Assembly (NCBI GenBank): GCA_017608295.1
Contig: JAFCGF010000047.1
Coordinates: forward strand, 1 to 15,593
Origin: Candidatus Woesearchaeota archaeon
GTDB lineage: Archaea > Nanoarchaeota > Nanoarchaeia > Woesearchaeales > JAGVZT01
DNA length: 15,593 bases
Direction of reading: 5' to 3'
Each line of letters starts with the position of its first letter. Position 1 is the stretch's first letter. A model generated the notes under the pieces. It ran no database searches. It was not told the origin of the DNA and saw only the letters and a program-made list of their open reading frames with translations. Made by a program: the position numbers and the translations under genes. Positions 6,901-14,300 of this stretch are shown one piece after another.

Positions 6901-9900
6901 TTAATCTTTTATACACCTCACAGCAAATGCATTACTCATCAGAGCCGGATAGAAAGATACACTGGGCGTATATTCGATATCGATAGCGACTTCGTTCATA
7001 CCGTGAGCCCATACTTTATTGGGTGCGTGAAGCGTTGACGACCAGTAGAGGATAGAACGCAGGATCGGGTCGTTGGCCGGGAATTTCCAGATATTATTAT
7101 GGAATCGGATACCTGTCAGAAGTGCATCGAATCCGGAGTATCCGCTGTATTTAAGGGCATTACCGGCGAAGCCGCTGGAGGTAAACACAGCGAAAAGGCT
7201 GTTCCAATCAGCTTCGGTTGGAATGTGCCAGTCTGGTGGACACAAACCCTGTAGCGCTTCAGCAGACCGGTAGGTCATCACCTCATCCCACTGGTATAGC
7301 GCAGAGCCCAGGGCACAGAGCGCAGTATCGTCATTGTAACAGTACTTTTCGGGGATGCAGTTATCCCGTTGGCTTTGCGAGCTCGCTATTTGTGTGCCAT
7401 AGTTGAGGTTGGCTGCCATCCAGCATTGGCCTCCGATCAATACAGTGGAGTATTCCTGTCCGTCTCGCAAATCGGTAAGCAGGTCGCCACAGTTCCAGGG
7501 AAGAGGAGTTTGGATTGTGATCGTGGTAGTCGCATCTTTAGCGCATCCATCCTTATTTGTGTATTCGTAGATGATGGAATGGATTCCACTGCCTGCCAGA
7601 GCAGGATAGAGAATCCCGGCCGTGACACCCTGACCTGTATAGACTCCATTCAGGGGGATACCTCCTGTTAGCACGATGGGTTGTGCCGTGGTGGTGGTCA
7701 CCGAATCAAAACAACGGGTGAAAGAGACAATAGGATTTGGGTTTACCATGATATCAAAGGGCATAGAAACAACTCCCTCTCCACAGTCGTTCAGTCCTTT
7801 CACTGTTATCTGTGCTGATCCTGTAAAGGAGGCTGACCAGTTGACCAGGATCGATGTAGTTGTTCCAATGACGGTGCCGGCACCCGCGGGAATGATTGTC
7901 CATATGTAAGAGGTCGCATCACTGATGGGGATGGTGTTGTAAGAAACACTTATCGCTGCCTGGCAAACAGTATCCGTTCCGGTAATGATGCCCGGCGCTC
8001 CAGGTAACGGGTTGACTGTGATGCTATTGGTATCGGAGTTGGTACAGGAGTTTCCGTCGGTATAGGTGTAAACGATCTCAAATGTGCCCACGCTGGCTAA
8101 AGCCGGGTCAAAGATGCCGGTTACTACGCCGGGGCCTGAGTAGGTCCCGCCGGGTGGTGTTCCCCCGGTGAGGGTGATGGGGGAGGCGTTGATGCAGATT
8201 GGGCTGAACTGGGGAAGGTCAACCGGTGTGAGGGGGTAAACAATGATGGTGTTGGTGTCTGAGTTGGTACATCCCGAGCCGTCGGTGAAGCTATAGACGA
8301 TCTCGTGCGTACCTGCTCCGGCTGTTGCTGGATCAAAAATACTGTCGTTGCTCACCCCGGGGCCGGAATAGGTTCCATTCACAGGATTCCCGCCGGTAAG
8401 CGTATAGGCCGGTTCATTCACACAAACGGGATTCAGATTGCTCAGGGTAACTATTGGCAATGGATTCACCACCAGCGGTTTATGGTCGTCGGCTGTACAT
8501 CCGGTTCCGGGATCAGTATAGGTATAGTAGACCTCATGGTTTCCCACCCCATACACTGCCGGATCAAATGTCGTAACGGGCACGCCACTGATCGTATAGG
8601 TCCCTCCGGCTGGTGTCCCGCCAAACAGGGCGAAAGGGAGCTCGTCAATACAAACCGGGGTATAAGCGGATAGATTTACGACCGGAGCCGGAATGATTGT
8701 AATAGCTTTAATTACTGAATCACCCTGTCCGCAGTCGGTATTTACTCCAGCCACCCAGAAGTTGCCGGATGTGGAACTCATGACAAAATCTACAGATACA
8801 GTTGTGTCATTCACCGGTGTAATGGTTGCACCGGTTCCCGCGTATCCCCAGACGTAGGAGGTGGAACTCGGTTCCTCATTGATCCAGAAAATATGGCCGG
8901 AGGATCCGGGGCATACAGCATCAGGGCCATAGATGGTGTCGGGAGGTGGAGGTATTCTGATATAGGTGATGGAAACTGGTGTTGTGGAAGTATTGGCAAC
9001 AAACCACCAGGTATTTACGGTTCTGTTATTGCCGGGTTGACCCCCACTCTGATACCATATATGGCAGGAAGAAATGCTGCTCAGGCAACCACCGGGCGGA
9101 TTAATGACCGGACCGGGTGGCATGGGCGGACTGAAATTGGTATCATCCCAGTAGAATGCCGGTTCAGTAGTACTGGCAGGTCTTACCAGGGTCACAAAGA
9201 ACCCAAATTCGTTGTTCTCCACATCGTATAACGGAAGATGGGTCATGCCGTTGATGTAAGTTAAAGAGAAGGTAAACTGTGATCCATTTGGGACCGGGTT
9301 CGGAGGCAAGGCACCGTCCAGTCCGTCCCAGGTTAGGGTGTTCCACCCCTGTGTAACGGTTTGTGAGATCACCCTGTCTTCAAATGGAGGCCCCAGTTCA
9401 CTGCAATGAAGCGTGAGTTCTCCCGACCCTGTTGCCGTCACCTCGAAGGTGAAATCCAGGGTCCCGAGATCACAAAAAGAGGTGGTCTGGACAACCGGGT
9501 TGTTCATAACCAGGCTGCCAAGGACACCGCTGGGATAGACATTGATATCCGGGTTGTTTATGAAAACTTTGTATTGAGGATAGGTATGTGAGCCGGCAAC
9601 AGATTTCCTTGCCTGGTTGGCAGGCATAGTAGGTCCTACCGGATAGCACCCCGATTCATTGCATCCGAAATTGAAGTGACGGCCATCAAAACCGTTAGGA
9701 TTAAGTTTTGTCACGATGCTATCTTGCGAATAAATGAACATAAACCCATAATACCCGACAATGCCCTCTTCAAAGGTGCTGATCTGCCAGTCCTTGGAAA
9801 AAAGACGTCCGTCGATCTTCGACTGCGTTGAGATGTCAATGACTGTAATGTCGAAAAACTCGAAGGTACGATAGGTGTTATTGGGTAATTGGAAGGTCAT

Positions 9901-10359
9901 GAAATAATCCCCGTTCTCACCAATGCTGTTCAGGTAAAGAGAGTCCGCATCATAGCCTGAGGGACTTAGGTAATCGGGCCCGGCAATGGCTTCTGCGTAA
10001 CTATTGATATAGCCTGTTTCTCCTGAAACAGGTGTCAGTTTTTCAAATACGACAGTTCCGTCCGGTTTATGAATACGATAGTTGACCGGAGAAGCCGGAA
10101 AGTTACCACTTCTCCTGATCTGCCCAAGTCCGAAATAGATCACCTCTTTGGTGTAATCTTCTATATGGATGTTTAACCTGTAATTGGAATCAGCATTATA
10201 GAGTGCAAACGGAGCACGTGAGGATTGTGTGCTCAGAAGGATCCGGGTATTCCAGGCAAGATCTGGCATGATCTCTTTGGTCCCTTCCGGATAGACAAGA
10301 AGTGGAAGGATGGTGGTGATCAGGATAAGAATGTACCGTGTTGGCCTGAATCTCTTCAT
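6901..10359 (-). CDS. Secreted multidomain protein with Ig-like modules and C-terminal FISUMP domain
   Basis: The ATG at 10359 begins a signal peptide (MKRFRPTRYILILITTILPL, cleavage near residue 25). Residues 30-290 are a beta-rich region I cannot assign. Residues about 295-400 resemble a FlgD-like Ig fold (WNTLTWDGLDG, VPNGSQFTF). A proline-rich stretch (409-425, 470-475) and a PKD-like module (475-558) follow. Three modules with the motif GGTPxGGTYSGPGV...FDP...YTYTDxxGCT occupy about 560-635, 636-712 and 713-785. Residues 787-875 form another PKD-like module (TDTVCQ...YIWTIIPAGAG). The last 276 residues are the 80-residue Ig-like module (877-956) and FISUMP (957-1152; QCWMAANLNYG, WHIPTEADWN, RCIKD), matching two other proteins here without indels. 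Its N-terminus is unrelated to theirs. It is probably exported and surface-exposed; the ligand is unknown. No type IX C-terminal signal is seen. Confidence 0.93.
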   Translation of the reverse strand: MKRFRPTRYILILITTILPLLVYPEGTKEIMPDLAWNTRILLSTQSSRAPFALYNADSNYRLNIHIEDYTKEVIYFGLGQIRRSGNFPASPVNYRIHKPDGTVVFEKLTPVSGETGYINSYAEAIAGPDYLSPSGYDADSLYLNSIGENGDYFMTFQLPNNTYRTFEFFDITVIDISTQSKIDGRLFSKDWQISTFEEGIVGYYGFMFIYSQDSIVTKLNPNGFDGRHFNFGCNESGCYPVGPTMPANQARKSVAGSHTYPQYKVFINNPDINVYPSGVLGSLVMNNPVVQTTSFCDLGTLDFTFEVTATGSGELTLHCSELGPPFEDRVISQTVTQGWNTLTWDGLDGALPPNPVPNGSQFTFSLTYINGMTHLPLYDVENNEFGFFVTLVRPASTTEPAFYWDDTNFSPPMPPGPVINPPGGCLSSISSCHIWYQSGGQPGNNRTVNTWWFVANTSTTPVSITYIRIPPPPDTIYGPDAVCPGSSGHIFWINEEPSSTSYVWGYAGTGATITPVNDTTVSVDFVMSSTSGNFWVAGVNTDCGQGDSVIKAITIIPAPVVNLSAYTPVCIDELPFALFGGTPAGGTYTISGVPVTTFDPAVYGVGNHEVYYTYTDPGTGCTADDHKPLVVNPLPIVTLSNLNPVCVNEPAYTLTGGNPVNGTYSGPGVSNDSIFDPATAGAGTHEIVYSFTDGSGCTNSDTNTIIVYPLTPVDLPQFSPICINASPITLTGGTPPGGTYSGPGVVTGIFDPALASVGTFEIVYTYTDGNSCTNSDTNSITVNPLPGAPGIITGTDTVCQAAISVSYNTIPISDATSYIWTIIPAGAGTVIGTTTSILVNWSASFTGSAQITVKGLNDCGEGVVSMPFDIMVNPNPIVSFTRCFDSVTTTTAQPIVLTGGIPLNGVYTGQGVTAGILYPALAGSGIHSIIYEYTNKDGCAKDATTTITIQTPLPWNCGDLLTDLRDGQEYSTVLIGGQCWMAANLNYGTQIASSQSQRDNCIPEKYCYNDDTALCALGSALYQWDEVMTYRSAEALQGLCPPDWHIPTEADWNSLFAVFTSSGFAGNALKYSGYSGFDALLTGIRFHNNIWKFPANDPILRSILYWSSTLHAPNKVWAHGMNEVAIDIEYTPSVSFYPALMSNAFAVRCIKD

Positions 10360-10593
10360 GCTCCGATAATTTACCCTGTAAAGTTAAACAAATAACAGGA
10401 AAAAAGGTTGCATCAGACATATGGATCCGTGGTGCCGTGGTGAAGTGGTGATCCAGTGACCGGTGACCGGTGACCAGTGACCAGTGATCAGTGACTAGTG
10501 GCTAGTAAGTGGTCTTGACTTGAACCTTCCGCGAGCGCTGAAGCTACTCTGCAGAGGCGCTGAACTTTGAGCCTTGAACCTTGACACTTGAAC
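10360..10593. other. Short intergenic spacer filled with tandem repeats
   Basis: This 234-bp gap holds an 8-bp repeat (CCGTGGTG-like, about 10428-10451), a heptamer array (10454-10502), two GCGCTGAA copies near 10534 and 10556, and a second heptamer array beside the stop codon of the PepSY-like gene. I see no small gene and no convincing terminator. Confidence 0.7.
10454..10502. repeat. Heptamer tandem repeat (CAGTGAC/CGGTGAC type)
   Basis: Seven consecutive 7-bp units: CAGTGAC, CGGTGAC, CGGTGAC, CAGTGAC, CAGTGAT, CAGTGAC, TAGTGGC. Confidence 0.9.
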
Positions 10594-10594
10594 C
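10567..10594. repeat. Heptamer tandem repeat (TTGAACC type) running into a stop codon
   Basis: Units TTGAGCC, TTGAACC, TTGACAC, TTGAACC follow one another. The final C is also the last base of the TAG stop of the PepSY-like gene (10594-10596). Confidence 0.75.
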
Positions 10595-11238
10595 TATTTT
10601 TCCGGTGCTTCCTCTGAACTCTCCAGGTTGGTCTGCGTGGGTTTGGCAGAGAGCGGATACTGATATTTAAATGGGGAGTTTTTCAGGATATATGTACGCT
10701 TTTTCATATACTCCCCCTTGGCGTCAAAGTGATAGACATTATCCGTAGTTGCATCCCGGTAAACAATCTGAAAGATGGGGGTTTCGCCGAGAGTGAGCAA
10801 CTTGGATTCCAGCACCTTCCCGTTTTTATGGTTATTCTTCAGGAATTTTTGGATGTTTTCGGGCAGGGAAGCCGGCTCGACAGGCTTTGGGGCGATCAGC
10901 GTCAGGTTCGATTGCGTGTGGGTAGTCGTTGTCGTGCTCGTTTTGGTTTGTGGAGGTTCTGCAGGAGAGGTGAGGGATTTGGCCCTTCTGACAAAATTCC
11001 CATCTTTATCAAAGATCATGATCCGTTTGTCTCCCCTGATTTCAATCACTGCTGCATATAGATCCTGACCGTTTTCTACTCCTTTAGCAGCTCGTACAAT
11101 GGTTCCACCGGGCATATTTTTTTCGACATAGGTGGTAACTCCCTTAGGAAGCTGTGAGATCTTGATCTCTTCATAATCCTGTGCAACCAGAAAAAAAGGA
11201 GTCAGGAAAATGAATAACGATAACGCTATTTTTTTCAT
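10594..11238 (-). CDS. Exported protein with two PepSY-like (BLIP-like) modules
   Basis: The ATG at 11238 begins a typical signal peptide (MKKIALSLFIFLTPFFLVAQ), so it is preferred to the in-frame ATG at 11274, which would add 12 charged residues. The mature protein has two similar modules: one starting QLPKGVTTYVEKNMPG and ending IMIFDKDGNFVRRAK, the other starting SLPENIQKFLKNNHKNG and ending VYHFDAKGEYMKKR. Both follow the PepSY-like pattern: LP-x-x-hydrophobic helix, a beta sheet, then (I/Y)xFDxxGxxxxx(R/K). A Pro/Thr/Ser-rich linker (PPQTKTSTTTTTHTQ) separates them. Such proteins are small periplasmic or surface proteins of mostly unknown function, common in Bacteroidota. It sits alone between two FISUMP genes, 158 bp downstream of one and 234 bp upstream of the other, with the same orientation. 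No partner can be named. Confidence 0.85.
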   Translation of the reverse strand: MKKIALSLFIFLTPFFLVAQDYEEIKISQLPKGVTTYVEKNMPGGTIVRAAKGVENGQDLYAAVIEIRGDKRIMIFDKDGNFVRRAKSLTSPAEPPQTKTSTTTTTHTQSNLTLIAPKPVEPASLPENIQKFLKNNHKNGKVLESKLLTLGETPIFQIVYRDATTDNVYHFDAKGEYMKKRTYILKNSPFKYQYPLSAKPTQTNLESSEEAPEK

Positions 11239-11325
11239 ATGCTTATTTTTAGATTTTGTTTTTTCTATGATCATAAAACTACAAAAAGGCGCGGATATTA
11301 TGTCTATCTCTGAAAGAATTATTTA

Positions 11326-11360
11326 GTGTCAAATGTCAAGTGTCAAGTGTCAAGTGTTAA
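11326..11360. repeat. Heptamer tandem repeat (GTGTCAA type)
   Basis: Five units GTGTCAA, ATGTCAA, GTGTCAA, GTGTCAA, GTGTTAA. This is the reverse complement of the TTGACAC family and pairs with the array at 11376-11396. Confidence 0.9.
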
Positions 11361-11398
11361 TTTAAGGATGCTTTTTTGAGACTTGACACTTGACACTT
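11338..11398 (-). terminator. Possible terminator: 18-bp perfect stem made of inverted heptamer arrays
   Basis: 11338-11355 is the exact reverse complement of 11381-11398, leaving a 25-base loop. On the minus strand this stem starts at the stop codon of the largest FISUMP gene, and the PepSY-like gene begins 100 bp further on. No strong U tract follows, so a transcript-end or 3'-protection role is an inference. Confidence 0.45.
11376..11396. repeat. Heptamer tandem repeat (TTGACAC type) ending exactly at a stop codon
   Basis: Units TTGAGAC, TTGACAC, TTGACAC end at 11396, directly before the TAA stop at 11397-11399. The phase relative to the stop is identical to that at 6859-6900. Confidence 0.9.
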
Positions 11399-14300
11399 AA
11401 TCCCTGATACATCTGATCGAGAAAGCATTGATCCTTGAGGATGGATAGTATGACACACTGGGTGTGAATTCAATATCAGCCACCACCTCATTCATCCCAT
11501 GAGCCCAGGCTTTGTCGCTGCCCCGGGCGGTGGAGGACCAGATCAGGGTAGAGCGGAGTTCCGGATTTGTTGAGAGGAAGTTCCAGACGGAGTTGTGGAA
11601 TCTGACTCCTTCTTGCAGGGCATTGAAGCCGGAATATCCGGTTGCTTTCAGTGCGTTTCCGGCAAACCCGCTGGAGATATAGATGTTGAAAAGGATGTTC
11701 CAATCGGCTTCGGTCGGGACATGCCATCCGGGCGGGCAGAATCCCTGTGCCCCGCTGTTATCGGCATAGTTCATCATCTCGTCCCACTGGTACAAACCGC
11801 CATAGGTGGTGCAGTTGGCGGGATTATCGGAGATGCAGTATTTCTCAAAAATACAGTTATCCCGTTGAACCTGGCTGGAGGCGATCACATTCCCGTAATT
11901 GAGATTGGCAGCCATCCAGCATTGGGTTTCCAGTTGAACCGTCGGGTAGATCTGCCCGTCACGGATATCGGTAAGGTTATCCCCGCAGGTAAAGAAGACC
12001 GGAGCCATGACCGAGATGGTAACCGAGTCGATACGGATACATCCCATGTCGTTGGTATAGGTATAGATGATATTATGGACTCCCTCTCCTGCGATGCCTG
12101 GGTAGAAGATGCCATTACTGACACCGGTTCCTGTATATGTTCCGTGCAGCGGGATGCCTCCTTTCAGCTCGATGGCTTGTCCATCGGTAGTGGTGGTGAT
12201 GTCGTTACAAATGCTGTAATCAACCGCAGGCCACGGGTTTACTGTTACCTCCACCTGGCTGGGTGTGCCCGGACAACCGTTGGCGGTGGGACTGACCATG
12301 TAGGTTACAGATTCGATGTCGTATGCATGATTGATCATGGTCTGCTGGATCAGGTCGCCGCTGCCTCCTGAATAACCGGTAACATTGGGTGAACTACCCG
12401 ATGCAGTCCAGGTATACGTAGATCCGGTCACATGCGACAGAATATTTATGTTGCATGTTTCGCCCGAACAGATCGCCTCCCCGTTGGGATCGAAATAGGT
12501 ATCGGCAACCGGGTAGACGGTGACAACAAATTCCCTGGCATCCCCACTGCAGTTATTTGCGATAGGGGTTATGGAGTAGGTCACTGTTTCCAGATCAAAC
12601 CCGGTATTCACCAGTTGCTGAACAATTGTCATTCCGGCTCCGTCGCTGTAACCGGTAACATTTGCCGAACTCCCGGTTGCGATCCATTCATAGGATGAGT
12701 TGGGTACGCTGGATTGTGGAACGATGCTGGTGCTGGTGGAGGAGCAAATCCAGAAAGTGGTGTCTGTATTGGTGATAGCCGGTTCAGGATTGACTGTCAG
12801 AATGACATTCTGGGAGAGGCCCGGAGGGCAACCCCAGGCGGTAGGTGATACGGTATAGGTTACTGTTTCGATGGTGGTGCCGCTGTTGGTCACCATTTGC
12901 GCGATTGTATCACCGCTGCCATCCGAAAAGCCGGTCAGATTTGGAGAACTGGCAAATGTTGTCCAGTCAAATGTTGTTCCGGGAACATGAGAGAGGATCT
13001 CGATGTTTGATATAGCTTCTGAACAGATTGTCTCAGCCGGTGGGTTGAAATAGACATCGGGCGATTGCACTACCGTCACGACATAATTGGTATCGGGCCC
13101 GATACAACCGTTGGCCGACGGGGTCATCGTGTATGTGACAGTTTCGATCAGCAAGCCGTTGTTAACAAGGGTTTGATTTAATGATGTAGTGGGTGTGGAG
13201 TTATTGGACCATCCGGTGATGTTTCCTGATGAGGGGGTGCAGGTCCAGGTAAAGGTAGTATTGGTTACATGAGATGTCAGGGTCACTCCTGTGGGTGTGC
13301 TGTTACAAACCTGGCTGGCCGGTGGATCGTTTGACATGTCAGGGATCGGGAATACTACGACTTTGTAATCGGTTGAATCGCCATTGCAGGTATTGGCATT
13401 CGGCATCAGACGGTAAGTAACCGTGTCGATATCGTATCCTCCATTGTACAGGGTTTGATCAATGGAAACAGCTCCGGGTCCGGTATTGTCGCTGAAGCCG
13501 GTGATGTTTGCCGAGTTGGCAAAGGCTCGCCAGGTGAATGTTGTATTGGCAACATTGGATTGCAGGGTCAATCCGGTGGATTGACCATTGCATTGTGATT
13601 GGAAAGCCGGACTGTTGGAGAGGTTAGCCGTGGGATAGATTGTCACAATATAATCCCATACGATGCCGTCACAGTCATTGGCTGTAGGGGTGATCTGGTA
13701 GGTCACCCATTCTATGGTATACCCCGAATTCGTCAACGTCTGGTTAAGCAACGTAGTTGGTAATGAGTTATCCGAGTATCCTTCAACATTAGGGGAAGAT
13801 GCGGTTGCTGTCCAGGTAAATAAGGTTCCGGCAACATTTGAATGTAGGGGCAACCCGGTGGGTTGCCCATTACAAATAGCCGTATCCGGCGGATTGTTGG
13901 ACAGATCCGGCACCGGGTAAACCGTCACCGTATAATCAGTGACCAATCCGTCGCAACCATTTGCGGCAGGGGTGACCTGGTACGTTACCCATTCAATATC
14001 ATATCCTGTATTGGTTAATGTCTGATCCAACATTGTGGTTGGAGTGGTATTATCCGAATACCCTGTTACATTCAGAGAGGAACCGGTAGCCGTCCATGTA
14101 AACAAGGTTCCGGCAACATTCGATTGTAGGGGCAACCCGGTGGGTTGCCCATTACAGATAGCCGTATCCGGTGGATTGTTGGACAGATCCGGCACCGGGT
14201 AAACCGTCACCGTATAATCTGTCACCAGTCCATCGCAGCCGTTTGCTGTAGGGGTGACCTGGTAGGTCACCCATTCAATGGTATACCCCGAATTCGTGAG

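Noticed and set aside
2481..12227. FISUMP C-termini as diversity-generating retroelement targets (C-type-lectin-like fold near the 3' end, three paralogues)
   Set aside because: No reverse transcriptase or template repeat is visible. Differences among the three 3' ends occur at all codon positions, including many synonymous sites, and are not limited to positions explainable by adenine mutagenesis of one template. A template outside the window cannot be excluded.
11595..12371. Long plus-strand open frame of about 258 codons opposite the FISUMP cassette
   Set aside because: It lies antisense to a highly conserved coding cassette, its content is a shadow of that cassette, and no equivalent full-length frame is kept opposite the two paralogues.
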